A DNA stretch of 64,000 bases from RUG11462 sp045539315 (GCA_045539315.1 JAZQFC010000010.1:107532-171531), one strand, 5' to 3'; shown: positions 49,496-59,017, counted from the stretch's first letter. A program made the numbers and translations. The notes: generated by a model from the sequence alone, not told the origin.

Positions 49496-49577
49496 AATCT
49501 TTCTTCCTTTATATTAGACTCGCTACTATAGGGCGGGGAATAAACCCACTTTTTATAATGCCCCTAATATGCGGCTT
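49496..49577 (-). ncRNA. Probable L21-type ribosomal protein leader
   Basis: Between promoter and rplU the minus strand carries ATATTAG (about 49570) complementary to CTAATAT (about 49513-49519), enclosing GGGGCATT and GTGGG/CCCGC-type pairings and the sequence TAGTAGCGAGTCTAATAT just before the ribosome site. Position and the AGCGAGTCT stretch recall the L21 leader of Firmicutes, in which free L21 is thought to bind its own mRNA. Assignment is from memory of the motif. Confidence 0.55.
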
Positions 49578-49581
49578 GAAT

Positions 49582-49610
49582 ATTTTATCACAAACACATA
49601 TAAATGTCAA
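49582..49610 (-). promoter_or_regulatory. Promoter of rplU-prp-rpmA
   Basis: Minus strand TTGACA (49610-49605), 17 bases, TAAAAT (49587-49582). Confidence 0.75.
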
Positions 49611-49645
49611 CACTTTTTTATAAAAACTTTCAAATTTAAAAATAA

Positions 49646-49674
49646 TTGACATTTTACTAATAAAGTTATAAAAT
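49646..49674 (+). promoter_or_regulatory. Promoter of the tex operon
   Basis: TTGACA (49646-49651), 17 bases, TAAAAT (49669-49674). Confidence 0.65.
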
Positions 49675-49709
49675 AATATGTAAATAATATATTCAAAACG
49701 GAGAGAAAT

Positions 49710-51854
49710 ATGGATATTTTAAAAAAGTTACAAGAAGAGTTTAAATTAAAAAGTTCACAAGTTGAAAATACAGTGAAGTTAATTGATGATGGAAATACAA
49801 TTCCATTTATCGCTCGTTATCGTAAAGAGATGACGGGTTCACTTGATGACCAAACAATTCGTGAATTAAATGATAGATTAGTTTATCTTCGTAATATGGA
49901 CGAGCAAAGAGAAAAAATCATTAACACAATTGATGAGCAAGGCAAACTTACAGATGAGTTGAAAGAGCAAATTGAAAATGCTGAAACTTTAACAGAACTT
50001 GAAGATATTTATCGTCCTTACAGACCAAAAAGAAAAACTCGTGCTTCAGTTGCTAAAGAAAAAGGTCTTGAGCCACTATCACAGTTTATTTATGATGGCG
50101 AATGTGATGAGGCGCAAGTTTTAGCAAAAGCCGAGGAATTTATTGATAGTGAAAAAGGCGTTGAAACAGTTGAAGACGCTATCGCCGGTGCTAAAGATAT
50201 TATTGCAGAAAACATTTCGGATGATGCAAATATAAGAAAACGCCTTAGAGTTGTTATGAATGAAAGCGCAGCGCTTGTTTCAAAAGGCGCAGGCGAAGAC
50301 CTTTCTGTTTATGAAATCTATGCAGAATTTTCAGAAAGCGTTAAAAAAATTCCTGGGCATAGAATTCTCGCAATTAATCGTGGCGAGAAAGAAGGCTTTT
50401 TAAAGGTTAATATTGAATTTGATATTGATAAAGCATTAAATATTGTTAAATCAAACCATGTTAAAAATGATAGTTACTGTGGTAAGTTAGTAGTTGAAGC
50501 AGCAGAAGACGCGTATGATAGACTTATCTTCCCATCAGTTTCTCGTGAGATAAGAAGCGAGTTGACTGAACGTGCGTCAGATTCTGCTATTAAGGTATTT
50601 TCGCTTAATCTTCGTCAATTGCTCCTTCAACCACCGGTTAAAAATAAAATAACAATTGGTTTAGACCCAGGGTATAGAACAGGTTGTAAAGTTGCAGTTG
50701 TAGATGGCACAGGTAAAGTGCTTGATACAGGTGTAATTTATCCTGTACCACCTCATTCAAAAGTAGCAGAAGCAAAGGCAATTATTAAAAATTTTGTTAA
50801 AAAATATAATGTTGACTGTTTTGCAATTGGTAATGGTACTGCTTCTCACGAAACAGAAGAATTTGCGGCAGATGTAATTCGTGAACTTGACTGTGGTGTA
50901 AGTTATATGGTAGTTTCAGAGGCAGGCGCGTCTGTTTATTCTGCTTCAAAACTCGCTGCAAAAGAATTTCCTGATTATGATGTATCTTTGCGTTCTGCAG
51001 TTTCAATTGCTCGTAGGCTTCAAGACCCACTCGCAGAACTTGTTAAAATAGACCCAAAAGCAATCGGTGTTGGTCAGTATCAACACGATATGCCACAAGC
51101 ACAATTATCCGGCGCTTTAGATGGTGTTGTTGAAAGTTGTGTAAATGAAGTAGGCGTTGACCTTAATACTGCCTCTGCACCACTTTTAAGTAGAATTGCA
51201 GGTATTAATGCAACTGTTGCAGGAAATATCGTGGCATATAGAGAGGAAAACGGCGCTTATAAATCAAGAGCGGCGCTTAAAAAAGTGCCAAAACTCGGAC
51301 CTAAAGCGTTCGAGCAATGCGCAGGCTTCTTGCGTGTTGATGGTAAAGATGTTTTTGATAACACAGGTGTTCACCCTGAAAGTTACAAAGCGGCAGGGGA
51401 ACTTATTGACCTTTGTGGCTATACCAAAGACGATGTAAAACAAGGTAAAATTATTGATTTAGCTGAAAAATTAGAAAAAATGGGCGTGTCAAATACTGCC
51501 GAAAAATTAGGTGTTGGCGTTCCAACACTTAATGATATTGTAAAAGAACTTTCAAAACCAGGCAGAGACCCTAGAGATGACCTGCCAAAACCAACTTTCA
51601 GAACAGATGTTATTTCTATGGAAAGTTTAAAAGAGGGTATGGAACTTAAAGGCACAGTAAGAAACATTATCGATTTCGGCGCATTTGTTGATATCGGCGT
51701 TCATCAAGACGGCCTTGTTCATATTTCTCAAATCTGTGATAGATATATCAAACACCCATCAGAAGTGTTAAAAGTAGGCGATATTGTTAACGTTAAAGTT
51801 ATGTCAGTTGACATTGCTAAAAAGAGAATTTCGCTTACAATGAAAGGCATTTAA
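49710..51854 (+). CDS. tex: Tex-family transcription accessory / RNA-binding protein
   Basis: Cytosolic nucleic-acid-binding protein of the Tex/YhgF family, linked elsewhere to transcription and stress tolerance. 714 residues with the usual order: helical N-terminus (TIPFIARYRKEMTGSLDD near 30-47), YqgF-like RNase-H fold (IGLDPGYRTGCKVAVVD near 316-332), helix-hairpin-helix pair (VGVDLNTASAPLLSRIAGIN near 482-501) and C-terminal S1 domain (LKGTVRNIIDFGAFVDIGVH near 645-664). ATG at 49710 behind GGAGAGA. Leads an apparent operon with the DUF6472-like gene, cca and the radical SAM gene. Confidence 0.95.
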   Translation: MDILKKLQEEFKLKSSQVENTVKLIDDGNTIPFIARYRKEMTGSLDDQTIRELNDRLVYLRNMDEQREKIINTIDEQGKLTDELKEQIENAETLTELEDIYRPYRPKRKTRASVAKEKGLEPLSQFIYDGECDEAQVLAKAEEFIDSEKGVETVEDAIAGAKDIIAENISDDANIRKRLRVVMNESAALVSKGAGEDLSVYEIYAEFSESVKKIPGHRILAINRGEKEGFLKVNIEFDIDKALNIVKSNHVKNDSYCGKLVVEAAEDAYDRLIFPSVSREIRSELTERASDSAIKVFSLNLRQLLLQPPVKNKITIGLDPGYRTGCKVAVVDGTGKVLDTGVIYPVPPHSKVAEAKAIIKNFVKKYNVDCFAIGNGTASHETEEFAADVIRELDCGVSYMVVSEAGASVYSASKLAAKEFPDYDVSLRSAVSIARRLQDPLAELVKIDPKAIGVGQYQHDMPQAQLSGALDGVVESCVNEVGVDLNTASAPLLSRIAGINATVAGNIVAYREENGAYKSRAALKKVPKLGPKAFEQCAGFLRVDGKDVFDNTGVHPESYKAAGELIDLCGYTKDDVKQGKIIDLAEKLEKMGVSNTAEKLGVGVPTLNDIVKELSKPGRDPRDDLPKPTFRTDVISMESLKEGMELKGTVRNIIDFGAFVDIGVHQDGLVHISQICDRYIKHPSEVLKVGDIVNVKVMSVDIAKKRISLTMKGI

Positions 51855-51856
51855 TT

Positions 51857-52021
51857 ATGGATTGTGAGAATTGCGCTTATTTTGCCTATGATGAAGAATA
51901 TGAGGAATATTTTTGCACTGCGGTTTTAGATGAAGATGAGGTTTACCGTATATCTCAAACTAAAAAATGCCCCTATTTTCGTGATGGCGATGAGTATAAA
52001 ATAGTAAGAAAGCAGAACTGA
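51857..52021 (+). CDS. 54-residue Cys-motif protein, DUF6472-like
   Basis: Short acidic protein with Cys ligands CENC at 3-6, FCTAVLDEDE at 19-28 and a final CPYF at 38-41 followed by RDGDEYKIVRKQ. Four cysteines (3, 6, 20, 38) suggest a zinc or iron-sulfur site. It matches the character of the DUF6472 family of Firmicutes, as I recall it; function unknown. ATG at 51857 lies 2 bases after the tex stop and the gene ends 4 bases before cca, so it is embedded in the operon. Confidence 0.8.
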   Translation: MDCENCAYFAYDEEYEEYFCTAVLDEDEVYRISQTKKCPYFRDGDEYKIVRKQN

Positions 52022-52025
52022 TTTT

Positions 52026-53357
52026 ATGACTAAAATTATCATTCCTGACTATTGCAATAAAATACTAAAGACATTAAAGTCCTCGGGATACGAGGGCTTT
52101 CTTGTTGGTGGATGTGTTAGAGATAGTTTAATGGGTGTTACTCCTGATGATTATGATATTACTACTAATGCTACCCCACAGGAAATGATAGAAGTTTTCA
52201 AAGATTTTAAAGTGTTTCAAACAGGACTTTCTCACGGCACAGTTACCGTTGTTGTAGATGAAATTAATGTGGAAGTAACAACTTATAGAATTGATGGCGA
52301 ATATACCGATAATCGTCATCCAAAAGAGGTTTTGTTTACTAGAAATATAGCCGAAGATTTATCTCGCCGAGATTTTACTATTAATGCAATGGCTTATAAT
52401 GAACAAACAGGTCTTATTGACCTTTTTGGTGGCGTTGATGACTTGAATAAAAGAGTAATCAAAACAGTAGGCGAGCCTGATAAAAGATTTTCAGAAGATG
52501 GTCTTCGAATACTTCGCGCGCTGCGTTTTGCGTCTAAATTAGGCTTTGAAATTGAAGAAGGAACCGCAAAAAGCATAATAGAAAATAAACATTTGCTTCA
52601 AAATATCTCAAAAGAGAGAATTTTTGTTGAATTTAAAAAACTTCTTTGTGGCAAAAACGTCGAGGACGTTTTATTGCAGTTTAAAGATGTAGTCGCAGAG
52701 TTTGTTCCTGAAATAAAACCTTGTTTCGATTTTAACCAGAATACAAAATACCATTGTTATGATGTTTATACCCATATTGTAAAAACCGTGTCAGCGATTC
52801 AACCTGATGTAAATTTGCGCCTTGCTGCATTTTTTCATGATATTGGCAAACCAAGTGTGTATTTTACAGATGAAAAAGGTGTAGGTCATTTTTATGGTCA
52901 CAATAAAGTTTCTTCTAAAATGACAAAAGAGATTTTGGCACGTTTGAAATCAGATAATGATACAAAGAAAAAAGTTTCAACATTGGTTTATATTCACGAT
53001 AGAGAAATCGCTTTAACTGAAAAAAGCGTTAAAAGATTTTTGTCAAAGTATTCAGTAGAACTTTTTAATGATTTATTAAAAATCAAAGTTGCAGACGCGA
53101 GCGCTCATGCAAAAGAATATAGAAACAGAGATGAATATATAAAATCACTTGAAAAAATACTTGAAAAAATTAGCCTTGAAGACCAATGTTTTAGTTTAAA
53201 AGATTTAAAATTAAACGGAAGAGATTTAATAGAACTAGGTTTCTCGCCTTCAAAAGAAATAGGCGATATATTGAAAAAACTTTTGTCGGCAGTTATAGAT
53301 GGCAGGGTAGAAAACGAAAAAAGTAAATTAATAGATTATTTAAGGAAACTAAAATGA
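52026..53357 (+). CDS. cca: CCA-adding tRNA nucleotidyltransferase
   Basis: Class II nucleotidyltransferase that builds or repairs tRNA 3' CCA. 443 residues: GGCVRDSLMGVTPDDYDITT near 28-47 (catalytic Asp pair), HGTVTVVVDEINVEVTTYR near 70-88, RRDFTINAMAYN near 113-124, EDGLRILRALRFA near 157-169, and an HD phosphohydrolase-type domain with AAFFHDIGKPSVYF near 263-276. The tRNAs seen in this window already encode CCA, so its role here would be repair. It overlaps the radical SAM gene by 4 bases. Confidence 0.93.
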   Translation: MTKIIIPDYCNKILKTLKSSGYEGFLVGGCVRDSLMGVTPDDYDITTNATPQEMIEVFKDFKVFQTGLSHGTVTVVVDEINVEVTTYRIDGEYTDNRHPKEVLFTRNIAEDLSRRDFTINAMAYNEQTGLIDLFGGVDDLNKRVIKTVGEPDKRFSEDGLRILRALRFASKLGFEIEEGTAKSIIENKHLLQNISKERIFVEFKKLLCGKNVEDVLLQFKDVVAEFVPEIKPCFDFNQNTKYHCYDVYTHIVKTVSAIQPDVNLRLAAFFHDIGKPSVYFTDEKGVGHFYGHNKVSSKMTKEILARLKSDNDTKKKVSTLVYIHDREIALTEKSVKRFLSKYSVELFNDLLKIKVADASAHAKEYRNRDEYIKSLEKILEKISLEDQCFSLKDLKLNGRDLIELGFSPSKEIGDILKKLLSAVIDGRVENEKSKLIDYLRKLK

Positions 53358-54232
53358 TTTGTAATATTTGTCCTAGAAAATGTGGCGTAGATAGAGATAA
53401 AAAACAAGGCTTTTGTGGTGTAGGGGAGAATATTAAAATTTCTCGAGCAGCACTTCATTTTTATGAAGAGCCTTGTATTTCAGGCGAGTCTGGGTCTGGC
53501 ACAGTTTTCTTTTCAGGTTGTAATTTAAAATGCGTTTACTGTCAAAATAAATCTATTAGAGAAGGTTTTGGCAAAGAAATTACAGTAAATAGACTTGCAA
53601 AAATATTTTTAGAACTTCAAGAAAAAGGCGCTAATAATATAAATCTTGTAACACCTGACCACTTTGCTTATTCTATTAAAGAAGCGTTAAAAATAGCGAA
53701 ACAACAAGGGCTTAAAATACCTGTTGTTTATAACACAAGCGGATATTGTGATGCGCAGACCATTAAAGATTTAAGCGATGTTGTTGACATATTCTTAACT
53801 GATTTTAAATATGTTTCAAACGAAATTTCATATAAATATTCTTGCTGTAAAGACTATTTTGAAGTAGCAAAAAAAGCGCTAAATCAAATGTATTTGCAAA
53901 TAGGAAAACCAATTTATGATAATCAAGGAATAATGCAAAAAGGCATAATTGTTCGTCATTTGTGTTTGCCTGAAAATACTGACGATTCAAAAAGAGTAAT
54001 TGAGTATATTTATAATGAGTACAAAGATGATGTTGTGTTAAGCATTATGAATCAATATACGCCTATGGGCGAGTGCGAGTTTGATGAATTAAATAGAAAA
54101 CTAACTGATGAAGAATATCAAGAAATTATTGATTTTGCATTGGATTTAGGTGTTGAAAATGCCTTTGTTCAAGAGGGCGACACTGCAGATGATTCTTTTA
54201 TACCTGATTTTGATTCGTTAGTCGGTGTTTGA
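53354..54232 (+). CDS. Radical SAM protein, PflA/PflX-like
   Basis: Predicted radical-SAM enzyme of 292 residues. The cluster motif is SGCNLKCVYCQN (CxxxCxxC near 55-62), preceded by an extra cysteine set MICNICPRKCGVDRDKKQGFCGVG at the N-terminus. Further SAM-domain strands include NINLVTPDHFAYSI and VYNTSGYCD. This arrangement is shared with pyruvate formate-lyase-activating-like proteins of unknown target. It overlaps cca by 4 bases (ATGA), the last gene of the tex operon. Confidence 0.88.
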   Translation: MICNICPRKCGVDRDKKQGFCGVGENIKISRAALHFYEEPCISGESGSGTVFFSGCNLKCVYCQNKSIREGFGKEITVNRLAKIFLELQEKGANNINLVTPDHFAYSIKEALKIAKQQGLKIPVVYNTSGYCDAQTIKDLSDVVDIFLTDFKYVSNEISYKYSCCKDYFEVAKKALNQMYLQIGKPIYDNQGIMQKGIIVRHLCLPENTDDSKRVIEYIYNEYKDDVVLSIMNQYTPMGECEFDELNRKLTDEEYQEIIDFALDLGVENAFVQEGDTADDSFIPDFDSLVGV

Positions 54233-54257
54233 CTTAAAGTACAAAGTGTTGTATAAT
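54229..54257 (+). promoter_or_regulatory. Promoter of the CTG-start flavoprotein gene
   Basis: TTGACT (54229-54234), 17 bases, TATAAT (54252-54257), overlapping the stop codon of the radical SAM gene. Confidence 0.7.
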
Positions 54258-54286
54258 GTAATATATTTTTTTAAGGAGAGAGAAAA

Positions 54287-55843
54287 CTGAAGAATGTAAT
54301 AATTATCGGAGCAGGTCCCGCGGGGCTTACTGCCGGATATGAACTTTTAAAACAATCCAGTGATTACAATGTAGTTATTTTAGAAGAAACCGATGTTATT
54401 GGTGGTATTTCTAAAACTGTTTATTATAGCGGAAATAGAATGGATATTGGTGGTCATAGATTTTTCTCAAAAGACAAAAAGGTTAATGAATTTTGGGAAG
54501 AGATTATGCCACTTCAAGGAGCGCCTGCTTTTGATGATTTGGCGCTTAATAGAAAAAAGGATTATGCAGAAAATGGTCCTGACCCAGAAAGAACTGACAG
54601 AGTAATGTTACTTCGTGATAGGGTATCGAGAATTTATTATAAAAATACATTTTTTGATTATCCTATCTCGCTTTCTTGGAACACACTAAAAGGAATGGGA
54701 TTTGTAACAACTGTAAAAGCAGGATTTTCATATCTTAAATCCGTGTTCAAAAAATTACCTGAAACATCACTTGAAAACTTTTATATTAATCGTTTTGGTA
54801 AAGTGCTTTATTCAATGTTTTTTGAAGGTTACACCGAAAAATTGTGGGGACGCCATCCTAGTGAGATTTCGGCAGAATGGGGCTCTCAAAGAGTAAAAGG
54901 CTTGTCAATAACAGGCGTAATTAAAAATGCCTTTGGCAAAATCTTTTCAACAAATAAAAAAACAACCGAAACTTCGCTTATTGAGCAGTTTTATTATCCT
55001 AAATTTGGACCTGGTCAGTTATGGGAAACAGTTGCAAATAGATTCACAGAACTTGGCGGACAAATTCTTTATAATACAAAGGTTGAAAAAGTTCTTGTTG
55101 ATGAAGCAAATGGTAAGGTTAAATCAGTAGTTTTTGAAAAAAACGGCAGAAATATGAAAATTGATGCAGATATTTTTATCTCATCAATGCCTATTAAAGA
55201 TTTAGTAGCAGGAATTGATGCTAATAATATTCCACCTGAAGTTAAAAATGCTTCAAAAACATTGCCATATCGTGATTTTGTAACAGTTGGTTTGCTTGTT
55301 AATAAACTTAATCTTGAAAACAAAACTGATTACAAAACACTTTCAAATATCATTCCTGACTGTTGGATTTATGTTCAAGATACCAATGTAAAACTCGGTA
55401 GAATTCAAATTTTTAATAACTGGTCGCCTTATATGGTTGCAGCGCCTGAAAATACAATTTGGATAGGTCTTGAATATTTCTGTGAAGAAAATGATGATTT
55501 TTGGAACATGTCAGACGGCGAGTGCATTAATTTTGCAGTTGAAGAATTGGTTTCAATGGGCATTGTTGATAGAGATGATGTTGTTGATGCTCACAGAGAA
55601 AAAGTTAAAAAAGCATATCCTGCTTATTTTGATGGTTATCAGTATATCGACTATATAACAGAATATCTTGATAAATATAGTAATTTATACTGCGTTGGCA
55701 GAAATGGTCAACATAGATATAATAATATGGACCATTCAATGGTAACTGCGTTTAATACAGTTGAAAATATTTTGCAAGAAAAACAAGATAAATCAAATAT
55801 TTGGAATGTAAATACTGAAAAAGATTATCACGAAGAAAAATAG
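54287..55843 (+). CDS. FAD-dependent protoporphyrinogen-oxidase/UDP-galactopyranose-mutase-like protein, CTG start
   Basis: Flavoprotein of 518 residues of the amine-oxidase/Glf-like superfamily; many relatives lie in surface glycan loci, but the substrate is unknown. The N-terminal FAD motif VIIIGAGPAGLTAGYELL is intact, followed by ILEETDVIGGISKTV, MDIGGHRFFSKDKKV and a C-terminal CVGRNGQHRYNNMDHSM. The frame is open back to a stop at 54272 with no ATG, GTG or TTG before the FAD motif. CTG at 54287 stands 8 bases after AAGGAG and gives a complete protein, whereas the first ATG (54440) would delete the dinucleotide motif. ATG at 54294 is out of frame and followed at once by TAA. Confidence 0.85.
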   Translation: MKNVIIIGAGPAGLTAGYELLKQSSDYNVVILEETDVIGGISKTVYYSGNRMDIGGHRFFSKDKKVNEFWEEIMPLQGAPAFDDLALNRKKDYAENGPDPERTDRVMLLRDRVSRIYYKNTFFDYPISLSWNTLKGMGFVTTVKAGFSYLKSVFKKLPETSLENFYINRFGKVLYSMFFEGYTEKLWGRHPSEISAEWGSQRVKGLSITGVIKNAFGKIFSTNKKTTETSLIEQFYYPKFGPGQLWETVANRFTELGGQILYNTKVEKVLVDEANGKVKSVVFEKNGRNMKIDADIFISSMPIKDLVAGIDANNIPPEVKNASKTLPYRDFVTVGLLVNKLNLENKTDYKTLSNIIPDCWIYVQDTNVKLGRIQIFNNWSPYMVAAPENTIWIGLEYFCEENDDFWNMSDGECINFAVEELVSMGIVDRDDVVDAHREKVKKAYPAYFDGYQYIDYITEYLDKYSNLYCVGRNGQHRYNNMDHSMVTAFNTVENILQEKQDKSNIWNVNTEKDYHEEK

Positions 55844-55874
55844 AAAAAGCAGTGGAATATTCCGCTGCTTTTTT
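55844..55874. terminator. Terminator of the flavoprotein gene
   Basis: AAAAAGCAGTGGAATATTCCGCTGCTTTTTT: near-perfect palindromic stem with one G-U step and a T tract. Confidence 0.85.
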
Positions 55875-55939
55875 ATTTTAGAAACTTTCATCAAAATTAT
55901 ATCATAATTATTTATTAATATATATTCATACTAATAGGG

Positions 55940-55968
55940 TTGCTTTTTATTGCAATTTTTGGTATAAT
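55940..55968 (+). promoter_or_regulatory. Promoter of the giant secreted protein pair
   Basis: TTGCTT (55940-55945), 17 bases, TATAAT (55963-55968). Confidence 0.6.
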
Positions 55969-56004
55969 TATGATGTATGTTTACATATGAAAGGATGTAT
56001 TGTT

Positions 56005-59001
56005 ATGAAGAGATTTTTTAAAACATCAATAACATTGGTTTTGGCATTATTGCTCGTGTTTTCTACTATTGTGGTAAGCGCAAATTCGAGTGAGAACTTA
56101 TCAACCAATAAAACCGAGTATGAAGTTGGTGAAGATATTTTAGTAACCGCAACCGGCTCCGGAACTCAATGGGTTGGTATTTTCAGACAAGGAGAAGTAC
56201 CTAGTTCAACGGTTAATTCATTTTCTTGGTATTATGTTGCAAAAGATGGCTACACTTCAGGTCAATCTTATGTTATTCAAAATGCGATAAAGAACGGTAG
56301 AGAGGATGTGACATCAAGCGGCGAATTAACAGAAGGTAATTATGCTATTCATTTATTCCGCGATGATGGTTATACAATTGTTGAAACAGTTTACATTACA
56401 ATTGTTCCTGTTGATACATCTAATACAACATTTGATTTTACTGTAAATGGCGCTTCGGTGGAAGATGGTAAAACTGTAACAGTAGCTCGTGAAGATACTG
56501 TTAAAATTACTCCAAGCGCAGATGGCAAAACAGGTCAGTCTTGGGTTGGTGTGTATAGCGGTAGAGTAACTTCATTCGGCAATACATATGAATCTTACGA
56601 ATATATTGAAGATATTAACGGCACCGAGTGGGACATTACAAAGCATTTGTCAGTTGGTGAAAATACTGTTGTTATGTTCGGTGATAATGGTTATGAAAGC
56701 GTATTGAAAACAGTTTATATTACCGTTTCAGCGCCTGCTTTAACTACTGATAGGTCTTACTATTCATTAGGCGATGACATTATGGTAACCGTTAATATAG
56801 TTGATGGTCAAGCGGTTGGACTTTTCAAAGCAGATTACACAAATCTTTCAGAATATATTTATAAATATGAAACATCTACTAGTGAAATAATGACTTTCAA
56901 CATTTTAGATGCAGGTAAAAACGAATCTGCAGATGAACTTACTGCAGGAAGTTATAAAGTTGTTTTATTTGACCTTGATGAACAAATAATAGCATCTGTT
57001 AATATTACTATTGGCAGTGAAGTTGTTGATAGTAATAATCCGCCTGTAGTTGGTCAAAATGGTTTGCTTAAAACAGATAAAACACAATATATAGTTGGCG
57101 AACCAATTATGGTTACTGCAACCGTTAGCGAAGAACAAGCATTAGCAAAAGCGTGGGTAGGTATTGTTCCTAAAGGCGTTGTTGTTACATCTGGTGGTGC
57201 TGTTTCTTCTTATTGGTATTATGTAAATGACTCAAGATATGGTGCAGTTAACGGTCAGGCTTTTGATATTTTCAAAGGTGATGGATCGAATTCAAAATAT
57301 CCAGCTTCTTATTACCCAATTACAACTGGTGATTATGATATTTACTTGTTTGCAGCAGATGGTTATGAAGTTTTAGATAAAGTTACAATTACAAGAAATG
57401 CTCCTTCTAACATTGAAACAAGTTTAAGCCTTGATAAAGCAGTTTATAAAGAAGGCGAGTGCGTTTATGTTACAGCATCATCACCAAATTATTATGCTTG
57501 GGTTGGTATCTACTCGGCAGATGTTACACCTGGCCCTGAACTTGCAGTTTATTGGTATTGGGTAGATTATGCAAATGGTATTCAAATAGATATTTTAGCA
57601 GCGGCTTTATCAAAAGAAGTATCATTTGGTTGTGGTGAATACAAAGCGGTATTGTTTAACGATGATGGTTATACAAATATCGCAGATGAAAAATATTTTA
57701 CAATTGAAGCATTAGATATTTCAGACACAACATTTGATTTCAAAGTTAATGGTAAAGAGGTAGAAGATGGCGAATGTCTTGAAATCAAAAAAGGTGATAA
57801 TATTACATTAACACCTTTGGCTTTTGGAGATGGAATTGGCTATTCATGGGTTGGCGTTTATAATGCACAATTAGATAAAAGTGCTGATTTTAGCCAATTT
57901 AAAGCAGTTGATAGGAAATATATTAACGTTTGCAATGGCGAAGAGTGGAACATTACATCAAATCTTGAATTAGGACAAAACACAATTGCTCTTTTCACAA
58001 ATGGTGGTTATGATGCAGTCATAAAATATGTTTGGATTTTCGTTGAAAGAGCCGATGTTGTAAGCAAAGAGGTCGTTTATGAGACAACTTGTACAGAAGC
58101 AGGCGTAATTCACTATGTTTATGAAGATGGAACTGAAGAAGATGTAGTTATTTTGCCTTTAGGCCATAACTATGTTGAAAATTCTTCAACAACTGCAACA
58201 CCAGACCAACTTGGTGGTTTGGTAAGAACTTGTAAAAGATGTGGCTATGTAGATGTAAGCGAAGGCATTAAATTTGATATTGCTAAAACACAACATAAAA
58301 TTGAAAATGCAACTTTCACAGGTTCTGCAATAACTCCAAAAGTTACTGTTTTATTTGATGATAAAGAGTTGGTTGAAAACACCCATTTCAAAGTTGAATA
58401 TTCAAACAATATAAATGTAGGAACAGCGTCAGTTAAAATCATCGGTATTGGTAATTGCACAGGCGCAGTATCAGGTGCATTTACAATTGAAAGCAAAAAT
58501 ATTGTTCCAACAATTAAATTATCAAAATCAACATTTGTTTATAATGGTAAAAAGCAAATTCCAGATGTAAGAGTTTCAGATGGTAAAAAGGTTTTAGGCG
58601 CTAATGATTATGATGTTTTAGTTGTTGGTGGAAAAGTTGTTGGCACTTATGAAATAACTGTAGAATTAAAAGGCAATTATTCAGGTAGTGCAACTAAAAC
58701 TTATAAGATTATTCCAAAATCAACTAGCATTAAATCATTGGTTGGTTTGAAAAAGGCTATATCTGTTAAGTGGAATAAGAAAACCACTCAAACAACAGGC
58801 TATGAAATTTTGATTAGCACAAGCAAAAAATTTAAATCAAGCAAAAAATATACTGTTAATAAGTCAAAAACAACTTACAAAAAAATCGCTAAATTAAAAT
58901 CAGGCAAGAAGTATTTTGTGAAAATAAGAACATATAAAACAGTTGGTAAAACAAAGTACTATTCAAACTGGTCAGCAGTAAAAAGCGTTAAGACTAAATA
59001 A
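56005..59001 (+). CDS. Large secreted protein with six Trp-Val-Gly beta repeats and Ig/FnIII tail
   Basis: 998 residues. Signal peptide about 1-30. Six repeats of about 100-120 residues follow (about 31-137, 141-245, 246-340, 354-472, 473-571, 571-683), each opening with a TxxxYxxGExIxVTA-like strand, carrying WVGIY/WVGVY, then YWYW or YYV, and closing with a V-LF-DDGY strand; two (141-245, 571-683) belong to a variant type opening TTFDF-VNG. Then a cysteine segment ending CKRCGYVDVSEG (about 684-754), two MBG/Ig-like domains (about 755-907) and one FnIII-like domain to the end. No catalytic domain or anchor seen; it is probably a glycan- or cell-wall-binding scaffold. ATG at 56005 (AAAGGA upstream) is preferred to 55987. 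Confidence 0.8.
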   Translation: MKRFFKTSITLVLALLLVFSTIVVSANSSENLSTNKTEYEVGEDILVTATGSGTQWVGIFRQGEVPSSTVNSFSWYYVAKDGYTSGQSYVIQNAIKNGREDVTSSGELTEGNYAIHLFRDDGYTIVETVYITIVPVDTSNTTFDFTVNGASVEDGKTVTVAREDTVKITPSADGKTGQSWVGVYSGRVTSFGNTYESYEYIEDINGTEWDITKHLSVGENTVVMFGDNGYESVLKTVYITVSAPALTTDRSYYSLGDDIMVTVNIVDGQAVGLFKADYTNLSEYIYKYETSTSEIMTFNILDAGKNESADELTAGSYKVVLFDLDEQIIASVNITIGSEVVDSNNPPVVGQNGLLKTDKTQYIVGEPIMVTATVSEEQALAKAWVGIVPKGVVVTSGGAVSSYWYYVNDSRYGAVNGQAFDIFKGDGSNSKYPASYYPITTGDYDIYLFAADGYEVLDKVTITRNAPSNIETSLSLDKAVYKEGECVYVTASSPNYYAWVGIYSADVTPGPELAVYWYWVDYANGIQIDILAAALSKEVSFGCGEYKAVLFNDDGYTNIADEKYFTIEALDISDTTFDFKVNGKEVEDGECLEIKKGDNITLTPLAFGDGIGYSWVGVYNAQLDKSADFSQFKAVDRKYINVCNGEEWNITSNLELGQNTIALFTNGGYDAVIKYVWIFVERADVVSKEVVYETTCTEAGVIHYVYEDGTEEDVVILPLGHNYVENSSTTATPDQLGGLVRTCKRCGYVDVSEGIKFDIAKTQHKIENATFTGSAITPKVTVLFDDKELVENTHFKVEYSNNINVGTASVKIIGIGNCTGAVSGAFTIESKNIVPTIKLSKSTFVYNGKKQIPDVRVSDGKKVLGANDYDVLVVGGKVVGTYEITVELKGNYSGSATKTYKIIPKSTSIKSLVGLKKAISVKWNKKTTQTTGYEILISTSKKFKSSKKYTVNKSKTTYKKIAKLKSGKKYFVKIRTYKTVGKTKYYSNWSAVKSVKTK

Positions 59002-59017
59002 AATTTAGGAGTAGAAT

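Noticed and set aside
54440..55843. Flavoprotein starting at ATG 54440
   Set aside because: This would remove the FAD dinucleotide motif that is encoded in frame upstream, and there is no ribosome site near 54440.
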